The position numbers and the translations under genes were made by a program. DNA of 48,272 bases from a virus: positions 1 to 48,272 of the IMG/VR virus record IMGVR_UViG_3300034104_006230, one strand, 5' to 3'. Below the pieces are notes generated by a model. That model made no database searches and was not told where the DNA came from. It was given only the letters and a program-made list of their open reading frames with translations. Below, piece after piece: positions 16,463 through 24,708 of this stretch (position 1 is the stretch's first letter; every line of letters begins with the position of its first letter).

Positions 16463-17836
16463 ATGTCATATTTTCGTTCATATTTTGAGAAAAATAACAC
16501 CATATTAAAGGATTCACAGGTTAACACTTCAAAGAATCCTAATACTGAACTCATATACGGATCAACATTTTCAAAATTCCTATTTAAAGTGGATTTTACC
16601 GATCTTAAACAAAAGGTAGATTCTGGTGAATTTGTTGTTACAACCGGTACGACGCATACGTTACACCTAACAAACACAATATTCGGTGACGAAACCTTAC
16701 TTAGACAAAAAAACGGTAGAGGTAGAGATAGAACAACGTCATTTGACATAATTGTATTCAAAATAAACGAATTTTGGGATGAAGGTGTTGGTTTTGATTA
16801 TGAAGACCAAATATTTGATTTTACTGACGGAAATAACACATTTGATGAAAGACCTTCAAACTGGTTTAATAGAACTACATTAAATGGCTGGACTAGTCAG
16901 GGGGTTTATACAACATCACCTACTATAATTAAAACTATTCATTTTGATAATGGTAATGAAGATATCCACGCAGATATTACAGAATATGTAAACGGGGTTA
17001 TTGTTTCTGGAAATACCGATCATGGATTAGGATTGGCTTTTGCTGTTTTATATCAAGATATTGAAGCTGAAGTAGACCAATCCGTTGCATTTTTTACAAA
17101 ATATACACAAACATTCTTTGAGCCATTTGTTGAGACCTTTTTTGATGACAAAATTGATGACAACAGACAAAACTTTATTGAAAAAACGACACAAAATCTT
17201 TATTTATATGTTACAAAAGGTACAAATTTCTATGATTTAGATAATTTACCTACAGTGGATATTACCGATGCTGCTGGTAATGTTATTATCGGTTTAGGTA
17301 ATCTACCAGCAACAAAAGTAAAAAGAGGAGTGTATAAAATCACATTTGGTTTAGATGGTGTGCTATGTGATGGAAAAAGATTTTATTATGACAAATGGAA
17401 AGGAGTGAGCTTAGATGGTGTGTCTATAAACGATATTACACAAAAATTTGTACCAAAACCATATACATCAAAATTCTCTGTTGGAGAAAACGAAACAAAC
17501 CTCCAAAGATATTCTGTTCAATTTTATGGTATTAAATTAAATGAAAAAATTAAAAGTGGTGAAACTAGAAAGATTGTTACCACATTTAGATCCATTGATA
17601 CACCTAAAAATGTCCTATTAGATGAGGTATTTTATAGAGTTTATATTAGAGAGGGTAAAACAAATGTTAATGTTTTTGACTGGACACAAATGGATAAAAC
17701 AAATGAAAATTCATTTATGTTGGATACCTCTTATTTAATTCCTAGAGAGTATTATCTGGAAATTAAAGGTAAAATGCATAATGAATACATTTACTATAAT
17801 GATGTAATAAAATTTGAGATCGTCTCTGAAAAATAA
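16463..17836 (+). CDS. Putative virion protein with DNRLRE-like beta domain
   Basis: 457 residues. Residues about 25-220 have the layout of a DNRLRE/carbohydrate-binding-like beta sandwich: SKFLFKVDF near the start, a strand with HTLHLTNTIFG, FKINEFWDEGVGF (the usual 'W-x-E-G' stretch), a Trp-containing loop, DIHADITEYVNGV, and DHGLGLAFAVLY near the end. The C-terminal half has further strands and no catalytic motif. Proteins of this kind are extracellular or virion surface parts. It stands alone between two promoter-like octamers in the tail region, so a tail or collar component is likely. The domain call is by pattern. Confidence 0.5.
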   Translation: MSYFRSYFEKNNTILKDSQVNTSKNPNTELIYGSTFSKFLFKVDFTDLKQKVDSGEFVVTTGTTHTLHLTNTIFGDETLLRQKNGRGRDRTTSFDIIVFKINEFWDEGVGFDYEDQIFDFTDGNNTFDERPSNWFNRTTLNGWTSQGVYTTSPTIIKTIHFDNGNEDIHADITEYVNGVIVSGNTDHGLGLAFAVLYQDIEAEVDQSVAFFTKYTQTFFEPFVETFFDDKIDDNRQNFIEKTTQNLYLYVTKGTNFYDLDNLPTVDITDAAGNVIIGLGNLPATKVKRGVYKITFGLDGVLCDGKRFYYDKWKGVSLDGVSINDITQKFVPKPYTSKFSVGENETNLQRYSVQFYGIKLNEKIKSGETRKIVTTFRSIDTPKNVLLDEVFYRVYIREGKTNVNVFDWTQMDKTNENSFMLDTSYLIPREYYLEIKGKMHNEYIYYNDVIKFEIVSEK

Positions 17837-17839
17837 AAC

Positions 17840-17847
17840 TATTTATA
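17840..17847 (+). promoter_or_regulatory. Candidate late promoter TATTTATA
   Basis: TATTTATA ends 4 nt before the ATG at 17852; a leaderless transcript is possible. Confidence 0.45.
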
Positions 17848-17851
17848 AATT

Positions 17852-18307
17852 ATGAACATAAAGAATATTGTAAAGAAACACCTATTAGAAGCATTAGAAG
17901 AAGAAGGTCAAAAACCAGAAAATTATATGTTTTTTGGAAATGTAGAACAAATGGCTAGACAATGTAAACTTTTAATGCAAGAAGATCATACTAGAATCGA
18001 TTCAATTTTAAAAGAACACGACTGGGCACAAGATCATATTGCTGAAGCTAAAAGTTTGTTAGATCAAGTTTTTGATTTTTTAATGAATGAAACAAGCGAT
18101 CCGAATTCAGAAACTAATGAAACTTATTTAAATGAGGAATATCAAATAGACGAAAGTAAAAATTGTCCAACAGACCCAGCAAAATGGGCAGCGTCAAAAG
18201 CAAAAGCTAAAGGAAAATTCAAAGTATATCCTTCTGCATATGCAAATGGTTTTGCTGCGAAAGATTATAAATCAAAAGGTGGTAAATGGAAAAAATGTAA
18301 AAAATAA
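17852..18307 (+). CDS. Small protein with C-terminal VYPSAYANG module
   Basis: 151 residues. The N-terminal 95 residues are helical. The C-terminal 45 residues form a small basic module: NCPTDPAKWAASKAKAK, then FKVYPSAYANGFAAKDYK, and KGGKWKKCKK, with one Cys at each end. This module recurs as a short domain in many marine T4-like phages and giant viruses (I associate it with DUF5872, by memory). Its role is unknown; the lysine content suggests nucleic-acid or acidic-protein binding. The next gene carries other small Cys-containing modules. Confidence 0.6.
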   Translation: MNIKNIVKKHLLEALEEEGQKPENYMFFGNVEQMARQCKLLMQEDHTRIDSILKEHDWAQDHIAEAKSLLDQVFDFLMNETSDPNSETNETYLNEEYQIDESKNCPTDPAKWAASKAKAKGKFKVYPSAYANGFAAKDYKSKGGKWKKCKK

Positions 18308-18311
18308 CATC

Positions 18312-19061
18312 ATGAAGATACTTGTGAGTGAAGAAGATTTAAATTATATAGAAGAGTCAATATCAAGTGGTAAAATCCTTAAGGAAGACCTTAGAAGATG
18401 GTTTAAAGAGAAGTGGGTAGACGTATCTAAGAAAGTTGATGGTAAACATCCACCATGTGGCAGAAAGGATGCTGATGGTAAATCATACCCAAAATGTAGA
18501 CCATCTAAAAAAGTATCAAAAGAAACACCTAAAGTAGCGTCTTCATATGATAAAAAAGAGAAGAAAGCTATGACAGCGCAAAAAAGACGTGCTGAAAAGA
18601 AAGAACCTAAAGCAGGTAAAGGTAATAAGCCAACATTTGCAAGATTTGATGAAAGTATGAATACTAGAAAAGTAATACAAATAACCGAGAGTCAATTTAA
18701 ACGATTATTCGAATATAACGAAGAAGCCCCGGTTATTATCTATGAAGATGAATATGGTTCAATACAAAATACAAATTTTGAATCAACTAATATGCTAAAT
18801 GAGGCCGAGTATCAAGGACGTAAGGTTCAACTTGGAAAAATCATGCAAGGTGATATTAAAAAGTTTAAAGTGTATGTCAAGAATGATAAGGGTAAGGTCG
18901 TTAAAGTAAATTTCGGTTTCGGAGGTAAATCTGCGAAAGGAAAAAGGATGGTCATTAAGAAAAACAATCCAGAAAGACGTAAATCGTTTAGAGCTAGACA
19001 TAATTGTAGCAACCCTGGTCCACGTTGGAAGCCAAGATACTGGGCTTGTAGAACTTGGTAA
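18312..19061 (+). CDS. Protein with two small conserved phage modules (Cys/Arg-rich)
   Basis: 249 residues from ATG 18312, chosen because it follows the previous stop by 4 nt; an earlier in-frame codon at 18240 would overlap that gene. Residues about 25-85 carry RRWFKEKWVDVSKKVDG, HPPCGRKDADGKSYPKCRP and TAQKRRAEKK, resembling the DUF6321-type module of cyanophages and other marine phages. The C-terminal about 60 residues carry FKVYVKNDKGKVVKV and a NPERRKSFRARHNC / PRYWACRTW ending with two Cys, another recurring phage module. The middle is disordered with internal ITESQFKRLFE helices. Role unknown; likely virion or assembly. Confidence 0.6.
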   Translation: MKILVSEEDLNYIEESISSGKILKEDLRRWFKEKWVDVSKKVDGKHPPCGRKDADGKSYPKCRPSKKVSKETPKVASSYDKKEKKAMTAQKRRAEKKEPKAGKGNKPTFARFDESMNTRKVIQITESQFKRLFEYNEEAPVIIYEDEYGSIQNTNFESTNMLNEAEYQGRKVQLGKIMQGDIKKFKVYVKNDKGKVVKVNFGFGGKSAKGKRMVIKKNNPERRKSFRARHNCSNPGPRWKPRYWACRTW

Positions 19062-19376
19062 TTATAACAACTTTATTTTAGACCAATAGTATAGCATATC
19101 TGAAGCGTATCTATTTAAGCTTTTAGCCTCCTTTTTTTCGATTAATTTTCCTATCTGGACTAAATGGTCACGGCTTCTTAAATCGATCCCTATAAGCCAT
19201 CCTCCGTCCATTTTTTCATGTGTTGTGGGCTTTATGGGAATCACATATTTTCCTTCATCATAAAGTTTAAGCATTTTTACCATTTCGTCTTTTTTCATTT
19301 TACAATCAATACCTCTTTGGTATATCATTTTTTCTAAGACGTCTGTTCGTAATTTGCTATAGTCTATCTGATCCAT
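19062..19376 (-). CDS. SAP-like small protein
   Basis: 104 residues from ATG 19376, preferred over an in-frame codon at 19412 because the latter lies in a palindrome and terminator tract. Residues 7-45 read DYSKLRTDVLEKMIYQRGIDCKMKKDEMVKML in outline, the L-x3-L-x2-RG-x3-x2-K-x-E-x2-x-L pattern of a SAP helix-extension-helix motif, which usually binds DNA. The C-terminal half (KMDGGWLIGIDLRSRDHLVQIG) is not recognised. It is convergent with the 18312 gene, the stop codons abutting, and has its own promoter-like octamer at 19386-19393. Confidence 0.55.
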   Translation of the reverse strand: MDQIDYSKLRTDVLEKMIYQRGIDCKMKKDEMVKMLKLYDEGKYVIPIKPTTHEKMDGGWLIGIDLRSRDHLVQIGKLIEKKEAKSLNRYASDMLYYWSKIKLL

Positions 19377-19385
19377 GGTAACAAA

Positions 19386-19393
19386 AATAAATA
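19386..19393 (-). promoter_or_regulatory. Candidate late promoter TATTTATT
   Basis: On the minus strand TATTTATT lies 9 nt before the ATG of the SAP-like gene. An 18-bp perfect palindrome (19397-19414, centred on GGAATATTCC) sits just upstream and could be an operator. Confidence 0.35.
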
Positions 19394-19410
19394 ATATTTT
19401 GGAATATTCC

Positions 19411-19441
19411 AAAAAACAAAAAACCCCCCGAAATCGGGGGG
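19411..19441 (-). terminator. Intrinsic terminator after major capsid gene
   Basis: A 7-bp G:C-rich stem (CCCCCCG / CGGGGGG, loop AAAT) is followed on the minus strand by TTTTTTGTTTTTT. It lies 24 nt after the major capsid stop codon. Confidence 0.9.
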
Positions 19442-19464
19442 TCTTTTATATTATACAATTAAGA

Positions 19465-21207
19465 TTATCTTAAAGTATCTAAGCTGAATGTGCTCAAGCC
19501 ACTTACGTTGATCACACCGAAGTAACGGTTGTTAACCATTTTCTTCGCGTATCTTGTCATGATACCTTTGATTGGTGTCATGTTAAATGGATTGTACATT
19601 GTTGGTGTTAATTGTAAAGGTACATATGGTGCGTAGATATAACCAGCATCCAATAATGATTTACCTTTGTGACCGATCACAATTTTACCTGCTGGTAAAT
19701 ATGGATCACGGTATACTTGGTAACGACCAGCTAATGAACCTATTTTCTCAATACCCATGTTGTATTGATCTTGCTCAGGAGCAGCATTTGATACGTGGAA
19801 ATATTCTAAATCGTCGAATACTGCAGAAACTTCTGAAGATACTACGATCCAGTTTGCACCACCACGTAAAGTTGTTTTATGGATTTGAGCTGAAATTTGG
19901 TTGATTTTTGTAACCAAAGTTTGGTTCCAGTCTTTCTGAGTGTAACCCATAAATGGTGTTCCACCAGTTGCACCGTATTTCCACTCGTTGTAATCCCACT
20001 TAGCAGTCCAAGCAGCACCTTTTCTCAAGTCACGTAAAATTTCACGGTCAACTTCAGCAGCGATTTGCTCAGATAATAAAGCTGTTAATTCAGCTTCAGC
20101 ATCGATGTTATGGAACGCAGAAACGTCTTGTGCCAATTCTGGAGACCAGCTAGCTCTTAATTTTCTTTCAGTTACAGAAACTGTTACAGAAGAAAGATCG
20201 AAAGAAACCTCACCGATTTCATCTTCAAATTCTAAAGTATCATATACTCTGTAAGTTACTTTGAAGTTAGCTAATGCTAAATCGTTAGCACTGAAATCTG
20301 AAGCAGCAAAGCCACTTGTTGAACTATATGATTCTAAGTCAACGTTAAGGTAAATTAAACCTTCTTCGTCACAGATATCATTGAATCTGTTAAGACCAGA
20401 ACCACCTTTTCTACCATACTCAACAATACCTTTACCATATTTTTGAGTTACAATGTTAAAGTTTTTAACACCGTTGTTAGCAGTTGTGTTACCAGTGATT
20501 TCAACTTGTAGAGATGCTAAGAACTCTTCAGTATCCATTGCATTACCATTAACACCTACTAATTTACCTTGACCGTCTTTTGTGAAACCAGAAAGAACGA
20601 TAATTGCGCTAGATACAGACGCACCACTTAAAGCAGAAGCACTTGTAGTTGCTGCACCGTTTGCAAATGTTACGAAACCATGAGGGTTAACTTCAGCAGT
20701 TGTGAAAGATCCTTTTGAATAATCAAATAAACCTTGATCAGCTGCGTCTGAACCTTCGTAGAAACGATCGTAAAGACTTCTAGCACTTGTAGTACCAGTT
20801 TCATAACCTAATGTAGCAGCGTCACCGTTATTTGGCATACCAAATGGTGCTCTGTGTGCATCAGATTGTCTTTCTTGGATTTTAGGTACGAAGTAGAACA
20901 ATTTACCAATTGGTAAGTTCATAGCTTGTACAGAAACGATGTCATTCGCTAATAATTTAGAGAAAACACGACGGATGATAGGGAATACCACTGTCTCGAA
21001 TGATCCTGAAGAGTCAGAAACTGCTGCTTCATTGATTAAATAAGACGCTTGGTTTTCATACAACTGCGCGATGTTATCTTTTTGATGGCCGTCAAGACCT
21101 TCTAGGAAACCTAAGTCTTCCCATTTTTTAATGGTATCTTCTTTGATAACACGTAAGTGCTTAAGACCGATGTTACCAACCATACCTGATTCTAATAATG
21201 CTCCCAT
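19465..21207 (-). CDS. gp23: Major capsid protein, gp23-like
   Basis: 580 residues, close to T4 gp23 (521) in size and order. The N-terminus with TIKKWEDLGFLEGLDG and NIAQLYENQASYLINEA matches the gp23 pro-sequence style. It is followed by VVFPIIRRVFSKLLANDIVSVQAMNLPIGKLFYFVPK, cited as key pieces, which corresponds to the strongly conserved gp23 LLANDIVSVQ region. An inserted domain (about 150-300) is Gly/Ser/Ala-rich. The end contains a long conserved stretch with GKSLLDAGYIYAPYVPL. It forms the hexamers of the head shell. It follows the scaffold gene and ends in a strong terminator. No late-promoter octamer directly precedes it; transcription probably comes from the scaffold promoter. Confidence 0.95.
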   Translation of the reverse strand: MGALLESGMVGNIGLKHLRVIKEDTIKKWEDLGFLEGLDGHQKDNIAQLYENQASYLINEAAVSDSSGSFETVVFPIIRRVFSKLLANDIVSVQAMNLPIGKLFYFVPKIQERQSDAHRAPFGMPNNGDAATLGYETGTTSARSLYDRFYEGSDAADQGLFDYSKGSFTTAEVNPHGFVTFANGAATTSASALSGASVSSAIIVLSGFTKDGQGKLVGVNGNAMDTEEFLASLQVEITGNTTANNGVKNFNIVTQKYGKGIVEYGRKGGSGLNRFNDICDEEGLIYLNVDLESYSSTSGFAASDFSANDLALANFKVTYRVYDTLEFEDEIGEVSFDLSSVTVSVTERKLRASWSPELAQDVSAFHNIDAEAELTALLSEQIAAEVDREILRDLRKGAAWTAKWDYNEWKYGATGGTPFMGYTQKDWNQTLVTKINQISAQIHKTTLRGGANWIVVSSEVSAVFDDLEYFHVSNAAPEQDQYNMGIEKIGSLAGRYQVYRDPYLPAGKIVIGHKGKSLLDAGYIYAPYVPLQLTPTMYNPFNMTPIKGIMTRYAKKMVNNRYFGVINVSGLSTFSLDTLR

Positions 21208-21240
21208 TTTAGTTTGTTTTATTTGTTTTTTTTTATTTTA

Positions 21241-22419
21241 TTATTTTAATTTACTCATTAAGTCTTTCATTCTTCTGAATTGTGGGTTTTCGTAAGCTTT
21301 TGATTCAGCCAACATTTCTTGTGAAGAAGAACTTGAAGGAGTATTTGCAATTTTCTCAACTACAGACTCTGTTACTGGTTTTTTAGTTTCAAGTTCTGAT
21401 TTGATAGAATTATATAGATTTTTAGATTCGTTTATAGTTGAAATTGAATCAAATCTCTTCAAAATATTCAATTTCTCTTGTTTTGTTGTAGAATTTTCAG
21501 TGAATAAGCGCGTTGCGTAAGCTAGGTTTGCGTTGAACACTGCAACTTCATTAAGCTTTTCTTTGAAAAGAACTAAAGCTTTTTTGTATTCAGCATTTTG
21601 CTTTTTAAGGTTTTCAACTTCTTCGTTCATTGCACCTGCAGCAAATACTTTCTTACTCTTTAATCCAGCTCTATTAGCTTCATTTTTGTCACCATGTGTG
21701 TTCCACTTTGTTCTAGCAGCTTCTGTTGCTTCAATCTCCATAGAATCATCTTCAGCCATTTCTGACTCTTCTTCGTCATCTAATGTGATTTCATAAACAG
21801 TCTCTTCGCCAGACTCTTCTTCTGCAACATCTTCCATAGACTCTTCTTCATTCCAGTCTTCAGAAACTTCAGTTTCTTCTTCCTCTCCTTCAGATTCGTC
21901 TAGTTTAATGATGTACTCATCGTCTTCATCTTTAAGTTCGATATTGTTACCGTCCTTTTTAACAACGATACCGTCTTCGTCAGACATTGCTTTAAACACT
22001 TTTAATACCTCTTCATCAGAAGCATTAGTCATATCAAGCATGTCGTCATCATCTGGTCCGCTCATTGGTGGCATACCGCTCATTGATGGCATGTCATCCG
22101 TTTCAGGAGACTCGTCATCGATGTCTTTTGATGGTTCATCATTTATCGAGGGGATTTCTTCATCATCAGCGTTCTCAGCATCATCTTCATCTTCATCTTC
22201 TGAATCTGGCTGTTCTGACATATCTTCTGATTCCTCTTCTGTAGGTTCCATAGCATCTTCTTCAGTTGCTACTTCTTCCTCTTCTTCTGACTCTTTAAGC
22301 AACTCATTTAGTTCTTGCTTCATTACTGAAGAAAGTATACCTTTTGCATTTTGCTTTACCGCTTCTTCAAGTGTATTAACTTGAAGTAATGCTTGTTCTA
22401 GAATAGATTTTTCGGTCAT
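21241..22419 (-). CDS. gp22: Prohead scaffold/core protein, gp22-like
   Basis: 392 residues from ATG 22419 (MTEKSILEQALLQV); an in-frame ATG at 22452 is possible but lies inside the promoter-like octamer. The middle (about 45-235) is extremely acidic with many Glu/Asp/Ser; the C-terminal part is helical with coiled-coil character (NEEVENLKKQNAEYKKALVLFKEKLNEVAVFNANLAY in pieces), as in T4 gp22. Scaffolds of this type fill the prohead, then are degraded by the gp21 protease. Position between protease and capsid genes is the same as in T4 (order 20-21-22-23). Confidence 0.85.
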   Translation of the reverse strand: MTEKSILEQALLQVNTLEEAVKQNAKGILSSVMKQELNELLKESEEEEEVATEEDAMEPTEEESEDMSEQPDSEDEDEDDAENADDEEIPSINDEPSKDIDDESPETDDMPSMSGMPPMSGPDDDDMLDMTNASDEEVLKVFKAMSDEDGIVVKKDGNNIELKDEDDEYIIKLDESEGEEEETEVSEDWNEEESMEDVAEEESGEETVYEITLDDEEESEMAEDDSMEIEATEAARTKWNTHGDKNEANRAGLKSKKVFAAGAMNEEVENLKKQNAEYKKALVLFKEKLNEVAVFNANLAYATRLFTENSTTKQEKLNILKRFDSISTINESKNLYNSIKSELETKKPVTESVVEKIANTPSSSSSQEMLAESKAYENPQFRRMKDLMSKLK

Positions 22420-22439
22420 CTTTTTTATTTGATTTACTA

Positions 22440-22447
22440 TATAAATA
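22440..22447 (-). promoter_or_regulatory. Candidate late promoter TATTTATA
   Basis: On the minus strand TATTTATA lies 20 nt before the scaffold ATG and could drive scaffold and capsid genes. Confidence 0.5.
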
Positions 22448-22459
22448 TGCACATAATCA

Positions 22460-22489
22460 AAAAAATCTCTTTTTCAATATTGAAAAGAG
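22460..22489 (-). terminator. Intrinsic terminator after prohead protease gene
   Basis: An 11-bp A:T-rich stem (CTCTTTTCAAT / ATTGAAAAAGAG with one bulge) followed on the minus strand by a run of T, between the protease stop and the scaffold promoter. Confidence 0.65.
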
Positions 22490-22510
22490 TGATTTTTTCT
22501 CGTTTTATTA

Positions 22511-23200
22511 TTATTTGCTTAGAAAAGAATCTAACCTCCCCATTAGTTTCTTCATTCTATCTTCAACAATAGGTTTTTCTTCAACAGTTTCGTTGAATTT
22601 ATCCTTATCGCTAATATCTTGAAATACATAAGCTCCGGGAGTAGATGGTGATGATACCAAGTCAAAACAAACCAATTCAAAATCATCTTGAACAATATTT
22701 TGTCCTTTAATTTGTTTTAATGACCCAACACCTCTTGATGAGATACCTAATGTAACACCGTTTAAAATTAACATAGCGGCTTGATCACCCTTACAGCTGA
22801 CAATACCCATTTTTTTCCAACCTGGAGATGTTAATATTTTAATTTTACCCATAAGGGTTTTACCATCCCACCATGTTTCTGTAATTGTGTGAGATACTCT
22901 ATCAAGATCGATAAGAGAAGAAGAAGGGTGATTTAATTCGTTAAGTGCAGACCCCTTTTTTATAATAGTTTGGTATTTTTCATTTTCCCTTTTTAAAAGT
23001 GTCTCAGGGTAAATTCTACCATTCTTATTTGGGGTATCGAATTTTTGTAAAACAGCATACAGAATAAGATCCTGATCGGTGTCCTTATTCTGTATTTCTG
23101 TTATAATATTTTTGTTTTTATAATCTTCGGGTGAGATGTGTCCAGCGTCATATTCTATTAAAATCCCCTTACCCGTTTCATTTGGTCCCAATACTTTCAT
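22511..23200 (-). CDS. gp21: Prohead core protease, gp21-like (peptidase U9/S77)
   Basis: 229 residues of the T4 prohead-protease family, the serine protease that cleaves scaffold and capsid precursors during head maturation. The catalytic His is H91 in ALNELNHP, and the nucleophile Ser lies in the LGISSRGVG segment (S154 or S155). Family context SHTITETWWDGKTLMGKIKIL and FELVCFDLVSSPSTPGA also match. Length is close to T4 gp21 (212). It precedes the gp22-like scaffold gene and has its own promoter-like octamer (23223-23230). Strong call. Confidence 0.93.
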   Translation of the reverse strand: MKVLGPNETGKGILIEYDAGHISPEDYKNKNIITEIQNKDTDQDLILYAVLQKFDTPNKNGRIYPETLLKRENEKYQTIIKKGSALNELNHPSSSLIDLDRVSHTITETWWDGKTLMGKIKILTSPGWKKMGIVSCKGDQAAMLILNGVTLGISSRGVGSLKQIKGQNIVQDDFELVCFDLVSSPSTPGAYVFQDISDKDKFNETVEEKPIVEDRMKKLMGRLDSFLSK

Positions 23201-23222
23201 TTATTGATATATTAATATACCA

Positions 23223-23230
23223 TATAAATA
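23223..23230 (-). promoter_or_regulatory. Candidate late promoter TATTTATA
   Basis: On the minus strand TATTTATA lies 22 nt before the prohead protease ATG. Confidence 0.45.
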
Positions 23231-23244
23231 CAAGCAATTTTGAA

Positions 23245-23673
23245 TCAAATCTTACATTTATTAAAATTAAATAATGTTTTATCTGTTAAACAGTTATCTA
23301 TAGACGTTTGAATAAACGTTTTTAATAAAGTTTTAATGTTTTGTGATTTTACATCGAAAAAAATATCTACAAATAAAGTGACTTCTAGATTCATAAAAGA
23401 CCTTTTATCTGCTTTTATACCTTTTGTCCTAATATCAAGATCTACAATACTTTCTTTTTTGAAATAACTATTAAAATCATATGACCTAATATGCTCTTTT
23501 AAAGTTTTTCGCGCAGACATTATTGTCCTGTCATAATCTAATTCTTCATTTTCAGGCGCCACCCAAGCATTAAATTTTAAATAAATGGTTTTTAAATTTT
23601 TATAATCTACGGTACCATAACCGATTTTTACTTCTTTATAATCCCCTAAAGGAATATATTTTCCAATTTTCAT
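23245..23673 (-). CDS. Hypothetical protein
   Basis: 142 residues with alternating beta strands and helices (IGKYIPLGDYKEVKIGYG; MNLEVTLFVDIFFDV). One Cys pair near the C-terminus. No signal peptide or membrane segment; no recognised motif. It lies between the bS21 gene (opposite strand) and the prohead protease, so head assembly is a reasonable guess from context only. T4 itself has the small genes 67 and 68 near this place, but this protein shows no visible resemblance to them. Confidence 0.55.
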   Translation of the reverse strand: MKIGKYIPLGDYKEVKIGYGTVDYKNLKTIYLKFNAWVAPENEELDYDRTIMSARKTLKEHIRSYDFNSYFKKESIVDLDIRTKGIKADKRSFMNLEVTLFVDIFFDVKSQNIKTLLKTFIQTSIDNCLTDKTLFNFNKCKI

Positions 23674-23753
23674 TAACGTTTACATAATTTTTTTATTTTA
23701 TGGTGTAGTATAATAATAAGAAATAATTTTTAATTTTCCAAAAAATTGGATTA

Positions 23754-23761
23754 TATTTATG
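23754..23761 (+). promoter_or_regulatory. Candidate promoter TATTTATG for bS21 gene
   Basis: TATTTATG (one mismatch to TATTTATA) ends 4 nt before the ATG at 23766. The overlapping TATATTTA also fits the Bacteroidota -7 element TAnnTTTG with one mismatch. No Shine-Dalgarno sequence is visible. Confidence 0.4.
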
Positions 23762-23765
23762 AAAT

Positions 23766-23960
23766 ATGATTATAATTGATTTAAAAAAAGAAAAAAACTT
23801 GGAATCAGCATTAAGAACTTATAAACATAAAGTTCGAAATGTAAAACAAGTTGAGAATTTGAGGGCGAGACAAGAATTTGTTAAACCTTCAGTAAAAAGG
23901 CGCGCTGAGATTTCTAAAGCGATCTATGTTCAACAAAAGAAAAATGGTCTTGATAATTAA
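23766..23960 (+). CDS. rpsU: Ribosomal protein bS21 (phage-encoded)
   Basis: 64 residues, the normal size for bS21. Key features match: a hydrophobic start MIIIDLKKEKNLESALR, the RTYKHKV segment, then LRARQEFVKPSVKRRAEISKAI with the R-R-x-E-(Y/F)-x-x-P-S-x-K-R-R pattern of the family. bS21 sits at the mRNA exit of the small subunit near the anti-Shine-Dalgarno and is readily exchanged, so a phage copy could bias ribosomes to phage mRNAs. It is the only plus-strand gene inside the head block and converges tail-to-tail with the 23957 gene (4-nt overlap). Confidence 0.9.
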   Translation: MIIIDLKKEKNLESALRTYKHKVRNVKQVENLRARQEFVKPSVKRRAEISKAIYVQQKKNGLDN

Positions 23961-23972
23961 TCAAGACCATTT
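23942..23972. terminator. Bidirectional hairpin over two convergent stop codons
   Basis: A perfect 13-bp inverted repeat (arms 23942-23954 and 23960-23972, loop AATTA) covers the last codons and stops of the bS21 gene and the opposite gene. T-rich sequence follows on the minus strand (TTCTTTTGTT) and, less so, on the plus strand. It likely terminates both. Confidence 0.7.
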
Positions 23973-24706
23973 CTTAGTTCTATTAATCTAAAGTAATTTA
24001 ACCTGGAGGCTTCTTTACTATTAACCTCCTCTTTTACCTTATTTAATTTATTATTCATTTCATTATCTGTAGATTCAGTTAAAATAGACTCAATTTTTGA
24101 ATTAATGTTTTCTTTTAATTCGTTTGTTTTTACAATAACATCCTCATTAGTTAAAGACATTATATTTTTAAATTCAGTTTGCTGCTCTTCACTTAATGTA
24201 TTACCATAAAGTACATTAAAATTATTAGCTAAAACCCCATATAACAAATTCTCATTCATTGTGAACGGTACAATATTTTTTTCTTCAGTTGAAGCTTGCT
24301 TCTTTTTTGTTAAATGCTCTATTAATTTTTTTCTAGCAACTACCTTATTTTCAATATTAGATAAAGTATCTTGTGTAAATAATTGATCCAAAGATTCGTA
24401 TAATTCATTACCCTCAGTTTCAACTTCACCTAGTTTCGTGTTTAATTCTTCACAAAAAACTAAAAGCTCATTGTTGATAGATTGGCTATTCAGTAAGTTC
24501 TCAAGACCCTCAACGTATAATTTTGCGGTTTCTTTATCTTCAATGTATTTGTTTTCCATTTCTTCATAAAACAGATACATCTCTTTAAATTTTTTGTTTT
24601 CAGTTATTGATTTAAGAATATTCTTTAGTTCAGTTCTATTCTTTTGTCCGTAAGACTCAGTTAATTTTTTTATTAACTTACTTTTAATGATGCCAATTTT
24701 GCTCAT
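23957..24706 (-). CDS. Hypothetical helical protein between portal and protease
   Basis: 249 residues, predicted almost wholly helical and rich in Glu, Lys, Asn and Leu, with coiled-coil-like segments (ELYESLDQLFTQ, ELKENINSKIESILTES). No Cys-based motif, signal peptide or membrane segment. It starts 2 nt after the portal gene stop, so it is co-transcribed with it. Location downstream of the portal and near the protease fits a prohead core or internal head protein, many of which are helical. This is context, not homology. Confidence 0.55.
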   Translation of the reverse strand: MSKIGIIKSKLIKKLTESYGQKNRTELKNILKSITENKKFKEMYLFYEEMENKYIEDKETAKLYVEGLENLLNSQSINNELLVFCEELNTKLGEVETEGNELYESLDQLFTQDTLSNIENKVVARKKLIEHLTKKKQASTEEKNIVPFTMNENLLYGVLANNFNVLYGNTLSEEQQTEFKNIMSLTNEDVIVKTNELKENINSKIESILTESTDNEMNNKLNKVKEEVNSKEASRLNYFRLIELRNGLD

Positions 24707-24708
24707 TT

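Noticed and set aside
18240-18311. Longer start for the CRTW-module gene
   Set aside because: It would lie wholly inside the preceding gene; the ATG at 18312 follows that stop by 4 nt.
21908-22384. Plus-strand Ser-rich frame opposite the scaffold gene
   Set aside because: It is the complement of the Glu/Asp/Ser-rich scaffold coding sequence; no promoter or start context supports it.
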